From: Nocardioides agri
Lineage (GTDB): Bacteria; Actinomycetota; Actinomycetes; Propionibacteriales; Nocardioidaceae
DNA: 64,000 nt
Direction: 5' to 3'
NCBI RefSeq assembly: GCF_013778305.1
Contig: NZ_JACEIC010000002.1
Span: forward strand, 3,497,669-3,561,668
Shown: positions 18,279 through 28,526 of the stretch, piece by piece
How positions within the stretch are numbered: the first letter of the stretch is position 1
Layout: the number at the start of each line of letters is the position of its first letter
The notes under the pieces: generated by a model
What the model was told of the DNA's origin: nothing
What the model saw: only the letters and a program-made list of their open reading frames with translations
Databases searched by the model: none
Program-made: the position numbers and the translations under genes

Positions 18279-18306
18279 TCCGCGGCCCAGCGGGTAGTCC
18301 ACCAGG

Positions 18307-19407
18307 GTGACCGCCACGCGCGACCCCTGGTTCGACAACGCCAAGATGATGCTGGTGACGCTCGTCGTCGTCGGCCACTCCTGGGTGCTGCTGCCCAACA
18401 CCGGGGCCGTCGACCACTCCTACGACTTCCTCTACACCTGGCACGTGCCGGCGTTCGTCTTCGTGACCGGCTACCTCTCCCGCACCTTCGTCTACAGCAA
18501 GGTGCGGATGTGGCAGCTGGTCCGCACGGTCGTGGTGCCCTACCTGGTCTTCGAGTGCCTGATCGCCCTCTTCCGCATCTACGTCGGTGGCGAGGAGATG
18601 CGCGATCTCTTCAAGGACCCGCACTGGCCCATGTGGTACCTCGCGGCACTCTTCTTCTGGCGTCTGCTCACGCCGGTCTTCCGGCCGATGTGGGGCGGGC
18701 TCGCCGTCGCCGTCGGCATCAGCCTGGTGGCGGGCATGTACGCCGGAGACACCCTCGACATTGCGCGCGTGCTCGGGCTGCTCCCGTTCTTCGTGATGGG
18801 CCTCAAGGCCACGCCCGAGCGCCTGGAGCTGCTGCGCAAGGCCCCGGCGCGGGCCGCCGCGGTCGTGGTGTTCGTGGGCATCTGGGTGCTGACGACCTGG
18901 ACCGACGCGTGGGCGAGCACCGAGTGGCTCTACTACCGCTCCCGCTACGACGACATGGGCTACGCCGACGACCTGCGCGCGCTGCTCACCCGCGCCCTGG
19001 TGCTGGCGATCGGCACGCTCGGCGCGTGGGCGTTCCTCGCGCTCGTGCCGCGGGTCCACGGCTGGTTCACCCGGATGGGGGCCGCGACGCTGGTCGTCTA
19101 CCTCTTCCACGGCTTCTTCGTGAAGGGCGCCGGCTACGCCGGCTGGGGCGGCTGGGCCGAGGACCACGTCGCCATCGCGTTCGGGGTCACCACGCTGGCC
19201 GCCGTACTCATCTCGCTGGCGCTCGCCTGGCGCCCGGTCTCGACACGGCTCGCCGACGTCGTCGACCCGCTCGGGTTCGCCGAGCGCCACGTCAAGCACG
19301 CGGTCGACCTGACCGCCGCCAAGGACCAGGTGCAGCCCGAGGTGCAGGCCGAGGTCGAGGCCGGTGTCGACGCGGGCCTGCACCACCGCGTCGGCGCTCC
19401 CCGCTAG
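18307..19407 (+). CDS. Membrane acyltransferase family 3 (OafA-like/fucose-O-acetylase-like)
   Basis: A 366-aa polytopic membrane protein with about ten hydrophobic segments. The N-terminus DPWFDNAKMMLVTLVVVGHSW carries the conserved Asn-Ala-Lys and catalytic-type His of acyltransferase-3 proteins, and WHVPAFVFVTGYLSR is the second family motif. Such proteins O-acetylate surface sugars using acyl donors across the membrane. The hydrophilic C-terminal 50 residues are Val/Glu-rich. It begins the three-gene block that replaces the manA-alkB-rubredoxin segment of mycobacteria. Confidence 0.85.
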   Translation: MTATRDPWFDNAKMMLVTLVVVGHSWVLLPNTGAVDHSYDFLYTWHVPAFVFVTGYLSRTFVYSKVRMWQLVRTVVVPYLVFECLIALFRIYVGGEEMRDLFKDPHWPMWYLAALFFWRLLTPVFRPMWGGLAVAVGISLVAGMYAGDTLDIARVLGLLPFFVMGLKATPERLELLRKAPARAAAVVVFVGIWVLTTWTDAWASTEWLYYRSRYDDMGYADDLRALLTRALVLAIGTLGAWAFLALVPRVHGWFTRMGAATLVVYLFHGFFVKGAGYAGWGGWAEDHVAIAFGVTTLAAVLISLALAWRPVSTRLADVVDPLGFAERHVKHAVDLTAAKDQVQPEVQAEVEAGVDAGLHHRVGAPR

Positions 19408-19424
19408 CCGATAGATTTCCCGGC

Positions 19425-20372
19425 ATGGCTGGTGGTCTCTTCGCGCTGCTCGACGACGTCGCCGCGCTCGCGCGGATGGCGGCGGCCTCCGTCGACGACG
19501 TCGGCGCGGCCGCCGGCCGGGCGACGGCGAAGGCCGCCGGCGTCGTCGTCGACGACACCGCGGTGACGCCGCAGTACGTCCACGGCGTGACCGCCGACCG
19601 CGAGCTGCCGATGATCAAGCGGATCACGATCGGCTCGCTGCGCAACAAGCTGCTGATCATCCTCCCGGTCGCGCTGCTGCTCAGCCAGTTCGTCCCCGGG
19701 CTGCTGACGCCGATCCTCATGCTCGGCGGCACCTACCTCTGCTACGAGGGCGCCGAGAAGGTCTGGCACGCGCTCCGCGGCGGCGAGCACCACGACACCC
19801 CGGTCAGCGAGAACGGCCCCGACGCCGAGAAGGCGATGGTCTCGGGCGCGATCCGCACCGACCTCATCCTCTCCGCCGAGATCATGGTGATCGCCCTCAA
19901 CGAGGTCGCCGACGAGCCCTTCCTCAGCCGGCTCGCGATCCTCGTGGTGGTCGCCGTCGCGATCACGATCGCGGTCTACGGCGTGGTCGCGATCATCGTC
20001 AAGCTCGACGACATCGGGCTCTCGCTCACCCAGCGCCGCTCGTCGTTCGCGCGGACCGTCGGCCGCTGGCTCGTCGTCGGCACCCCGCGCCTGCTCTCGG
20101 TCATCTCGGTCGTCGGCGTCGCCGCCATGCTCTGGGTCGGCGGCCACATCTTCCTCAACGGTCTGCACGAGCTCGGGTGGGACCCGCTCTACGACGTCGT
20201 CCACCACCTCGAGCACGCGGTCCACGAAGCCGTCCACGGCCCCCTCGGCTCGACGCTGGCGTGGCTGACCAACACGGCCGCGTCGGCCGTCTTCGGTCTC
20301 GCCGTCGGCGGCGTCGTGATGGTGGTGCTGCACGTCGTGCCGCGGCGGCCGAAGGGCGCGCACGCTCACTGA
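19425..20372 (+). CDS. DUF808 family membrane protein (YedI-like)
   Basis: A 315-aa protein starting at ATG 19425, 17 bases after the acyltransferase. The N-terminus GGLFALLDDVAALARMAAAS and the DDTAVTPQYVHGV stretch are diagnostic of DUF808. About six membrane helices follow, including LLIILPVALLLSQFVPGLLTP and SRLAILVVVAVAITIAVYGVVAI. The function of YedI/DUF808 proteins is unknown. The last 12 residues are basic. Confidence 0.88.
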   Translation: MAGGLFALLDDVAALARMAAASVDDVGAAAGRATAKAAGVVVDDTAVTPQYVHGVTADRELPMIKRITIGSLRNKLLIILPVALLLSQFVPGLLTPILMLGGTYLCYEGAEKVWHALRGGEHHDTPVSENGPDAEKAMVSGAIRTDLILSAEIMVIALNEVADEPFLSRLAILVVVAVAITIAVYGVVAIIVKLDDIGLSLTQRRSSFARTVGRWLVVGTPRLLSVISVVGVAAMLWVGGHIFLNGLHELGWDPLYDVVHHLEHAVHEAVHGPLGSTLAWLTNTAASAVFGLAVGGVVMVVLHVVPRRPKGAHAH

Positions 20373-20393
20373 TCGGCCGCGCGGTGTCGTCCG

Positions 20394-20583
20394 CTTGCGG
20401 GTTCGCTGTGGTGCGGACCGATAGGCAGCAAAGCGGGTGCAGCCGCAGCGGGCCGGCGTTGCTTGCCGGCTTGCCGGTCGGCTCGCCAGGGTTTGGACAC
20501 CACCTTTCCTGTCGGCGGCTTGCGGGTCTGCTGTGGCGCGGGCCGATAGGCAGCGAAGCGGGTGCAGCCGCAGCGGGCCGGCG
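20394..20583. repeat. Imperfect 65-bp direct repeat pair (about 92% identical)
   Basis: 20394-20458 and 20519-20583 differ at five positions. Both contain CCGATAGGCAGC and the exactly shared AAGCGGGTGCAGCCGCAGCG near their ends. The offset between copies is 125 bases, and the flanks CGGTGTCGTC/CCTGTCGGCG also look related, so the real repeat unit may be about 80 bases. It lies immediately upstream of the DUF222-HNH gene. Confidence 0.8.
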
Positions 20584-20634
20584 CCGCTTCCCGGGTTTTC
20601 GGCCGCAGTTCCCGAGAAGAGCCTCGTCCACTAC

Positions 20635-20650
20635 TAGAACATATGATCGA
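20635..20650 (+). promoter_or_regulatory. LexA/SOS-box-like operator before the DUF222-HNH gene
   Basis: TAGAAC-ATAT-GATCGA matches the actinobacterial SOS box TCGAAC-N4-GTTCGA at 10 of 12 defined bases. It ends 18 bases before the ATG at 20669, where bound LexA could block transcription. An AGGA ribosome site lies between them (20659-20662). Confidence 0.5.
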
Positions 20651-20668
20651 ATAGATGTAGGATGTGGT

Positions 20669-21913
20669 ATGGCCCGCCGCACCGCGACTCTCACCGATCC
20701 GGTGCTGGCGGCTGCCCGCGACGCTGCGCACGCGGAGGTGATGGCGGCGGCCCGGAAGTTCGAGCTGGCCGCGACCTGGGCGGCGATGCATCCGGCTCCG
20801 GTCACCGACCCGGTGGTCACCGCGACCGGTGTGGTGGAGATGTACGGCGACCAGCCCGTCACGCTCGCCGGGGAGGGCGCGCCGGGCATGTCGGAGTTCG
20901 CGGTCGCCGAGTTCGCCGCCGCGATCGGCATCTCCACTCGGGCCGGGCGGGATCTGATCGGTGCGGCGCTGGAGTGCCGGCACCGGCTGCCTCGGACGTG
21001 GGCGCGGGTGATGGCCGGTGAGGTGCCGGTGTGGAAGGTCCGCCGGCTGACCGAGCAGACCCACCGGCTGCCGCCGCCCGGCGCCGCTTATGTGGACCGG
21101 CACCTGGCGCCGGTGCTGGACTCGTGCTCGTTCGCGCAGATCGAGCGGGCCGTGGAGACCGCGTGCGCCCAGACCGAGGACGAGAAGGCCGAGCTCGACC
21201 GCCTCGATGCCGCCGCGACCGAGTTCTTCCAGGTCCGGTTGGGCGATGCGCACCTCAACCACGGCCGCGTCCCGGTCGACGGGCTCCTGGACTACCCGGT
21301 CGCCCTCGCCCTCGAGCAGGCGCTCCAGGCCGGCTCCCATCACCTGCTCACCGAGCACCCCGACCTGAGCCTGGACCAGCGCCGCGCCCTCGCCCTCGGC
21401 CACCTCGCCGCCAGCGGGAGTGAGAGCGCCGGGGTCGCGGAGGTCGTGGTCTACGCCCACCACACCCCGGCCGAGGGCCACGGCATCGTCGACGTCGAGA
21501 AGCTCGGCCACACCACCATCGAGCAGCTCACCGACTGGTGCCGCCACCTCGCCACCCGCGTCACCATCCGCCCGGTCCTCGACCTCGGCGCCGAACTCAC
21601 CACCGACGCCTACACCCCGACCGTGCTGCAGCGGGAGCAGGCGGTCCTGACCAACCCGACCTGCGTGTTCGCGCACTGCGCCCGGTCCGCCCGCGGCTGC
21701 GACCTCGACCACATCGAACCCTGGGATCCCAGCGGTGCCGGCGGCGCTACGACCAGCTGGAACCTCGCACCTCTCTGTCGGCTGCACCACCGGATGAAGA
21801 CCCACGGCCACTGGACCTACCGACGCCTCACCCGCACCCGCTTCGAGTGGACCAGCCCGTCGGGCGACGTCTACGACGTCGACCGCACCCTCACCAGACG
21901 ACGAACCCGCTGA
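20669..21913 (+). CDS. DUF222 / HNH endonuclease domain protein (13E12-type)
   Basis: A 414-aa protein. DUF222 occupies about residues 20-300 (EFAAAIGISTRAGRDLIGAALECRHRLPRTWARV is typical). The C-terminal HNH module reads CVFAHCARSARGCDLDHIEP, then WNLAPLCRLHHRMKTHG, with the Asp-His and downstream Asn/His residues present, so nuclease activity is plausible. The family is multicopy in actinobacteria, including the mycobacterial 13E12 repeat proteins, and behaves like a selfish or mobile-associated gene. ATG 20669 has AGGA 6 bases upstream. A strong hairpin follows the stop. Confidence 0.9.
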   Translation: MARRTATLTDPVLAAARDAAHAEVMAAARKFELAATWAAMHPAPVTDPVVTATGVVEMYGDQPVTLAGEGAPGMSEFAVAEFAAAIGISTRAGRDLIGAALECRHRLPRTWARVMAGEVPVWKVRRLTEQTHRLPPPGAAYVDRHLAPVLDSCSFAQIERAVETACAQTEDEKAELDRLDAAATEFFQVRLGDAHLNHGRVPVDGLLDYPVALALEQALQAGSHHLLTEHPDLSLDQRRALALGHLAASGSESAGVAEVVVYAHHTPAEGHGIVDVEKLGHTTIEQLTDWCRHLATRVTIRPVLDLGAELTTDAYTPTVLQREQAVLTNPTCVFAHCARSARGCDLDHIEPWDPSGAGGATTSWNLAPLCRLHHRMKTHGHWTYRRLTRTRFEWTSPSGDVYDVDRTLTRRRTR

Positions 21914-21919
21914 CCCTCA

Positions 21920-21942
21920 CCCCACCCGCACCGCGGGTGGGG
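21920..21942 (+). terminator. Terminator hairpin after the HNH gene
   Basis: A perfect 10-bp stem (CCCCACCCGC with GCGGGTGGGG) and 3-base loop begin 7 bases after the stop codon. No U-tract. The rest of the gap up to 22159 holds the ahcY promoter region; no further feature is recognised. Confidence 0.7.
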
Positions 21943-22159
21943 CCACCGCCATGTCCGTTGCGTCCCTTTCGGCGGCGACGACGCATCACGTCCCCGCGTC
22001 ACGACGGTGACCGCACACCACCGCACCACCGGTGACGACTCGCACGGATCGCGGGGTCGGGGGACGTGCTGCGCGGGGGCGTCGAGGATTCCCAGGTTGC
22101 GTGTGACCCGTTCTAATCTCGACTCAACGCGTTGCCCGCCTCACATCTCAGGAGCACAG

Positions 22160-23587
<1,428 letters not shown>

Positions 23588-23636
23588 GCACCCGCGCTCA
23601 GCAGGACCGTCGCGGCGGGCTGGCATCATGGACCCC

Positions 23637-24362
23637 ATGAGCGAGTCCGCCGCGGCGCCGTCCGGCGCCCAACCCGATCCGACCGGCAAGGGTCGGATCC
23701 TCGTCGTCGACGACGACGCCTCCCTGGCGGAGATGCTCACGATCGTGCTGCGCCAGGAGGGATTCGAGAGCCGCATGGTCACCCGCGGTGACGAGGCCCT
23801 CGACGTGTTCCGCGCGTACAAGCCCGACCTGGTCCTCCTGGACCTGATGCTCCCGGGCCGCGACGGCATCGACGTCTGCAAGGAGATCCGCGCCGAGTCG
23901 GGCGTCCCGATCGTCATGCTCACCGCCAAGGGCGACACCGTCGACGTCGTCGTCGGGCTGGAGTCCGGCGCCGACGACTACGTCGTCAAGCCGTTCAAGC
24001 CCAAGGAGCTGATCGCCCGGATCCGCGCGCGGATCCGCCGCTTCGACGCGCCCAGCCCCGAGACGCTCACGATCGGCGACCTGAGCATCGACGTCGCGGG
24101 CCACTCGGTCAGCCGCGCCGGCGCGCCGATCAACCTCACGCCGCTCGAGTTCGACCTGCTGGTCTGCCTGGCGCGCAAGCCCTGGCAGGTCTTCACCCGC
24201 GAGGTGCTGCTCGAGCAGGTCTGGGGCTACCGGCACGCCGCCGACACCCGGCTGGTCAACGTGCACGTGCAGCGGCTGCGGTCGAAGGTCGAGCACGACC
24301 CGGAGAGCCCGGAGATCGTGGTGACCGTCCGCGGCGTCGGCTACAAGGCCGGGACGGCGTGA
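23637..24362 (+). CDS. mtrA: Two-component response regulator MtrA
   Basis: OmpR-family regulator of cell-wall and division genes in actinobacteria. The receiver domain (about 18-133) has the acidic pair VVDDD, phosphoacceptor Asp69 (VLLDLMLPGRDG), the switch Thr in MLTAKG and Lys in YVVKPF. The winged-helix domain (about 145-238) includes LTPLEFDLLVCLARKPWQVF and ADTRLVNVHVQRLRSKVE. ATG 23637 is preferred; ATG 23628 in frame adds three residues. Operon mtrA-mtrB-lpqB, 9 bases before mtrB. Confidence 0.95.
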   Translation: MSESAAAPSGAQPDPTGKGRILVVDDDASLAEMLTIVLRQEGFESRMVTRGDEALDVFRAYKPDLVLLDLMLPGRDGIDVCKEIRAESGVPIVMLTAKGDTVDVVVGLESGADDYVVKPFKPKELIARIRARIRRFDAPSPETLTIGDLSIDVAGHSVSRAGAPINLTPLEFDLLVCLARKPWQVFTREVLLEQVWGYRHAADTRLVNVHVQRLRSKVEHDPESPEIVVTVRGVGYKAGTA

Positions 24363-24371
24363 GGCCGGCCG

Positions 24372-26003
24372 ATGCTGCACCTGCGTCCCCGTGGGTCGCA
24401 CCGGCTCCCTGAGTCGGTACGCCGGGGCCTCACCTTCTGGCGCCGCTCGATCCAGGCCCGGGTCGTGGCGAGCACGGTCCTGCTCTCCGTCGTGGTGATC
24501 AGCGGCGTCGGGTGGTACCTCCTGCGGCAGACCCGCGACGGTCTGCTCGACCACCGGGTCGACGCCGTCGTCGCCGAGGCCAACGACGAGACCGCCAGTG
24601 CCCGCGGACGGCTCGAGGCGGTGACCGGCACCGACGCCGACGTCGCGGGCCAGCTGCGCGAGCTCGCCGAGCCGATCATCCAGGCCGGGGACGCGCGCGA
24701 CTTCTCGGTGGTGCTCGCCGGGCCGACGGGCGACGGGGGACGCATCGCCGACGGCGGCGCCAACTACACGCGGGGCCTCGACACCAGCAGCGTGCCGGCG
24801 AAGCTCGAGGAGCACTTCGACGACAGCAGCACCACCGCGTGGACCTACACGGTCATCCGCAGCACCGATCGCGATGGCGTGACCACCGAGCGCCCGGGCA
24901 TCGCCGTGGGCGCGCAGGTGCAGCTGCCGGCCGACGGGCAGACCTACACGCTCTACTACCTCTTCCCGCTCGGCGAGCAGGAGGAGACGCTCGCGCTGGT
25001 GTCGCGGGCGCTGCTGACCGCAGCCGTCCTGCTGGTCGTGCTCGTCGCCGGGATGACCTGGCTGGTGACCCGCCAGGTGGTCACCCCGATCCGGATGGCG
25101 CGTCAGGTGGCCGAGCGGCTCGCGGCCGGCCAGCTGCAGGAGCGGCTCCGGGTCTCCGGGGAGGACGACCTCGCCCGGCTCGCGACGTCGTTCAACCAGA
25201 TGGCGAGCAACCTCCAGCGCCAGATCCGCCAGCTCGAGGAGCTCAGCCGGGTGCAACGCCGGTTCACCTCCGACGTGTCGCACGAGCTGCGCACCCCGCT
25301 CACCACCGTGCGGATGGCCAGCGACGTGCTCCACGACGCGCGCGCCGACTTCGACCCCGCCACCGCGCGCGCCGCCGAGCTCCTCCAGACCGAGCTGGAC
25401 CGCTTCGAGACCCTGCTCGTCGACCTGCTGGAGATCAGCCGGTTCGATGCCGGGGCGGCCGTCCTCGAGCTCGACGACGTCAACCTCGTCGACGTGGCCC
25501 ACCGCGTCGTCGACGCCACCGGCCCGCTCGCGCAGCAGCGCCGGGTCCAGGTCGTGGTCCGCGCCCCCGACCACCCCTGTCTCGCAGAGGCGGACGTACG
25601 CCGCATCGAGCGGGTCGTGCGCAACCTGCTCACCAACGCCATCGACCACACGAGCACCGACCGCGCCGGAGGAGACATCGTCGTGACCGTCGCCGGCGAC
25701 GACCACGCCGCCGCCATCACCGTGCGCGACTACGGCGTCGGCCTGGCCGCCGGCGAGGCCGCCATGGTCTTCAACCGGTTCTGGCGCGCCGACCCGGCGC
25801 GCGCCCGGACGAGCGGCGGCACCGGCCTCGGGCTCTCGATCTCGTTGGAGGACACCCACCTGCACGGCGGCTGGCTGCAGGCGTGGGGACGGCCGGGCGA
25901 GGGCGCCCAGTTCCGGCTCACGCTGCCGCGCCGCGCGGGCGGCGTGCTGCGCCACAGCCCGCTGCCGCTGGTGCCGGTCGACGTGACGGAGCCGGTGACA
26001 TGA
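24372..26003 (+). CDS. mtrB: Sensor histidine kinase MtrB
   Basis: Membrane sensor kinase for MtrA, 543 aa. The first transmembrane helix is at about 39-57 (VVASTVLLSVVVISGVGWYL), followed by an extracytoplasmic sensor loop, a second helix at about 212-234, a HAMP linker (RQVVTPIRMARQVAERLAAG), and a HisKA domain with the phosphorylated His304 in SHELRTPLTT. The ATPase domain carries LLTNAIDHT, DYGVGL and GGTGLGLSI boxes. The stop overlaps lpqB (ATGA). Confidence 0.95.
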   Translation: MLHLRPRGSHRLPESVRRGLTFWRRSIQARVVASTVLLSVVVISGVGWYLLRQTRDGLLDHRVDAVVAEANDETASARGRLEAVTGTDADVAGQLRELAEPIIQAGDARDFSVVLAGPTGDGGRIADGGANYTRGLDTSSVPAKLEEHFDDSSTTAWTYTVIRSTDRDGVTTERPGIAVGAQVQLPADGQTYTLYYLFPLGEQEETLALVSRALLTAAVLLVVLVAGMTWLVTRQVVTPIRMARQVAERLAAGQLQERLRVSGEDDLARLATSFNQMASNLQRQIRQLEELSRVQRRFTSDVSHELRTPLTTVRMASDVLHDARADFDPATARAAELLQTELDRFETLLVDLLEISRFDAGAAVLELDDVNLVDVAHRVVDATGPLAQQRRVQVVVRAPDHPCLAEADVRRIERVVRNLLTNAIDHTSTDRAGGDIVVTVAGDDHAAAITVRDYGVGLAAGEAAMVFNRFWRADPARARTSGGTGLGLSISLEDTHLHGGWLQAWGRPGEGAQFRLTLPRRAGGVLRHSPLPLVPVDVTEPVT

Positions 26004-27751
26004 GCAGGTTCCGCCGTACGCCGTACGCCGTCGTCGTCGCCGTCCTGCTCGCCGGGGTCCTCTGCGGCTGCGTGAGCATGCCGGACTCGGGCCCGGTCGA
26101 GGAGACCCAGTCGGGCGGCGGCGTCTCGAACGACGACGGCCCCTACATCGACCCCAAGCCGCCGGCTCCCGGAGCGAGCCGCACGGAGATCGTGCGCGGC
26201 TTCCTGTTCGCGATGACCGCGACCCCGATCCAGACGATCACCGCACGGGAGTTCCTCAGCGAGGATGCCGCCGAGGCGTGGCGGCCCGAGGACACGATCA
26301 CCTACGTCGGGACCCCGCGGATCGAGGAGGCCGGCACCGGCGTCTCGCTGACCCTCGAGGACCCGGACCTCCTCGACGCGCGCGGGGCGTGGCAGGGCCA
26401 GCTGCCCCGGCGCCAGCACACGATCGAGTTCCCGATGGCGTTCGAGGACGGCGAGTGGCGCATCGACCACGCGCCGAACGCGCTGATCGTCCCGGAGACC
26501 TGGTTCGCCAACCGCTACCAGCCGGTCTCGCTCTACTTCTTCGACCCGACCGCCAAGATCCTCGCGCCGGAGCCGGTGTTCGTCCAGAACGGCAAGGGGC
26601 TCGCCAGCGCGCTCACCCAGGCCCTGCTGCTCGGGCCCGGCGCCGACCTCGACAAGGTCGTGCAGAGCTTCATCCCCGACGGGCTGAGCAACCTCTCGGT
26701 CCCGATCGACGACGAGGGCGTCGCGGAGATCGCGCTGACCGGCGACGCGGGCATCCTCTCGCCCGACCGGATCGAGCTGATGATGGTCCAGCTCGCCTGG
26801 ACGCTGCGCCAGGACCCGTCGATCACGGGCCTGCGCGTCCTCATCAACGGCGAGCCGCTGGCGCTGCCCGGCGGCTCAAACGCCTACAGCGTCAACAACG
26901 GCGCCGAGTACGACCCGGCCGGCTTCCAGGCGAGCCCGTTGCTCTACGGCCTGCACGACGGGCTGCTGGGATCCGGCGCGAGCTCGACGCTGGAGGCGGT
27001 GAGCGGCCCGATGGGCGCGGAGCCGCTCGGGTTGCGCAGCGTCGGCGTCAGCGTCCGGGCGACCAGTGCCGCCGGCGTCACCACCGATGGCACCGCGGTC
27101 CTCCAGGCGCCGGTCAGCGGCACCCGCGAGGCGCGGGTCCAGACGGTGGTCAGCGGCGCCCGCGACCTGCTCCCACCCGCGTGGGACGCGGGCGGGCGGA
27201 TGTGGGTCGTCGACCGCGGGGCGGACGGGGCCGTCGTGTCCTGGGTGCACAAGGGCGTCGACCGCGCCGTGGAGGTGCCCGGGGTGACGGGCCAACGGGT
27301 GCGCAGCTTCGTGGTCTCGCGCGACGGGACCCGGCTCATCGCCGTCGTCCGACGCCCGGCCGGCGACGTGGTGCTGGTGTCGCGGATCGCGCACAGCCAC
27401 GGCGGTCGGGTGCTGTGGGCGACGCGCGCGCGGCCGATCGCGGGGGAGCCCAGCAGCGACCTGCCGGTCCGGGACATCGCGTGGCGATCGCCGGCGGTGC
27501 TCGCCATCCTGAGCCCCTTCCCGGGCACCACCGACCTCGTGCAGGTGCGGGTGGCGTCCGTGGACGGCTCCCCGGCGCCCGACGGCAGCGGGACCACGGT
27601 GCGTGCCCACCTCCAGGCACTCGCGGGCTCGCCCTCCGAGGACGAGCCGCTCCTCGGCCTCCGGCGCAAGTGGATGATCAACCTCGCCGGCTCCGACCGG
27701 TCGCCGATCCCGATCCCCAAGGGCACCGAGGCGCTCACGTACGTCGGCTGA
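26000..27751 (+). CDS. lpqB: Lipoprotein LpqB
   Basis: Extracytoplasmic lipoprotein that modulates MtrAB signalling, 583 aa. Signal peptide ends in the lipobox LCGC (Cys at about residue 25). A GerMN-like domain follows (region with LLLGPGADLDKVVQSFIPDGL through WTLRQDPSITGLRVLINGEP), then a C-terminal beta-propeller-like LpqB domain (RMWVVDRGADGAVV, RVRSFVVSRDGTRLIAVVR). ATG 26000 overlaps the mtrB stop. Gene order mtrA-mtrB-lpqB is fixed across actinobacteria. Confidence 0.95.
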   Translation: MSRFRRTPYAVVVAVLLAGVLCGCVSMPDSGPVEETQSGGGVSNDDGPYIDPKPPAPGASRTEIVRGFLFAMTATPIQTITAREFLSEDAAEAWRPEDTITYVGTPRIEEAGTGVSLTLEDPDLLDARGAWQGQLPRRQHTIEFPMAFEDGEWRIDHAPNALIVPETWFANRYQPVSLYFFDPTAKILAPEPVFVQNGKGLASALTQALLLGPGADLDKVVQSFIPDGLSNLSVPIDDEGVAEIALTGDAGILSPDRIELMMVQLAWTLRQDPSITGLRVLINGEPLALPGGSNAYSVNNGAEYDPAGFQASPLLYGLHDGLLGSGASSTLEAVSGPMGAEPLGLRSVGVSVRATSAAGVTTDGTAVLQAPVSGTREARVQTVVSGARDLLPPAWDAGGRMWVVDRGADGAVVSWVHKGVDRAVEVPGVTGQRVRSFVVSRDGTRLIAVVRRPAGDVVLVSRIAHSHGGRVLWATRARPIAGEPSSDLPVRDIAWRSPAVLAILSPFPGTTDLVQVRVASVDGSPAPDGSGTTVRAHLQALAGSPSEDEPLLGLRRKWMINLAGSDRSPIPIPKGTEALTYVG

Positions 27752-27758
27752 TCCACAG

Positions 27759-27788
27759 GCGCGGCCGCCGCCCTTGAGCCGGCCGCGC
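27759..27788 (+). terminator. Inverted repeat between lpqB and the ComF-like gene
   Basis: GCGCGGCCG (27759-27767) pairs perfectly with CGGCCGCGC (27780-27788) around a 12-base loop, 8 bases after the lpqB stop. It may partially terminate the mtr operon; the next gene starts 22 bases later. Confidence 0.4.
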
Positions 27789-27809
27789 GCGCGATGGTGA
27801 CATCGACGG

Positions 27810-28526
27810 GTGCTCATCTCGGACGCAGCGGTCGACCTGCTGCTCGGCGGCCGCTGCGCCGGCTGCGCCCGGCCGGGCCGGCTGGTGTGCGCGGGGTGCG
27901 TCGCCGAGCTGGCAGCAGGGCTGGCCACGGCCGGACCGGTCTGGCCCGACCCGGTGCCGCCCGGGCTCGTGCAGCCCTGGGCGGCGACGGCGTACGACGG
28001 AGCGGTGCGCGGCCTGCTCCTAGGGCACAAGGAGCGCCGGCTGCTGGCGCTCCGCGGCCCGCTGGCCGGGCTGCTGGCCGTCGCGGTCGCGGCGGCCGCC
28101 CAGGAGGCCGCACCCGGGCCGCTCGTCCTGGTGCCGGTGCCCTCGCGGCGAGGCAGCGCCCGGGCCCGGGGCCACGACCCGACCCGCCGGATCACCGCCG
28201 GCGCGGCCGCCCTGCTGCGTCGGACGGGGATCGACGCGGTCGCCGGGCCGCTGCTGCGCAGCCGGCCCGGCGTGGTCGACCAGGCCGGTCTCGACGCGGC
28301 CGCCCGCGCGGCCAACCTGGCCGGCTCGATGCACTGCCCGACCGGGCTCGTGCGGCGGCTCGCCGCCCGGCGTACCCAGGCCCGCGTGGTCGTGTGCGAC
28401 GACGTGCTGACCACCGGCGCCACGGCCCGGGAGGCCCAGCGGGCCCTCGAGGCGGTCGGGATCGAGGTCCACGCGGTGGCCGCCGTGGCGGCCACCCGGC
28501 GGCGTTCCGTACCGCAGGCCGGATGA
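27810..28526 (+). CDS. ComF-family phosphoribosyltransferase-like protein
   Basis: A 238-aa protein with an N-terminal double-zinc-ribbon type region (CAGCARPGRLVCAGC, four Cys) and a type I phosphoribosyltransferase fold, whose PRPP loop reads VVVCDDVLTTGAT (about 195-207). ComF in competent bacteria supports DNA uptake; in actinobacteria (Rv3242c) the role is not established. GTG 27810 is the first start after the inverted repeat. The region after the stop is a long leader for hpf. Confidence 0.88.
   Translation: MLISDAAVDLLLGGRCAGCARPGRLVCAGCVAELAAGLATAGPVWPDPVPPGLVQPWAATAYDGAVRGLLLGHKERRLLALRGPLAGLLAVAVAAAAQEAAPGPLVLVPVPSRRGSARARGHDPTRRITAGAAALLRRTGIDAVAGPLLRSRPGVVDQAGLDAAARAANLAGSMHCPTGLVRRLAARRTQARVVVCDDVLTTGATAREAQRALEAVGIEVHAVAAVAATRRRSVPQAG

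Larger units (their letters stand above)
20373..20668. other. Gap carrying a duplicated 65-bp repeat and the HNH gene promoter
   Basis: No coding frame with support. Bases 20394-20583 contain two 65-bp repeats; from about 20625 the sequence becomes AT-richer, with a LexA-like palindrome at 20635-20650. The minus-strand frame through the repeats is a shadow: it would give a repeating Pro/Ala-rich peptide and has no start signal. Confidence 0.6.

Noticed and set aside
20394..20583. CRISPR-like direct repeats
   Set aside because: Only two imperfect long copies with a single intervening segment; no array and no cas genes.
21540..22035. Arg/Pro-rich plus-strand frame over the HNH gene end
   Set aside because: Alternate-frame shadow crossing the terminator hairpin; no start signal.
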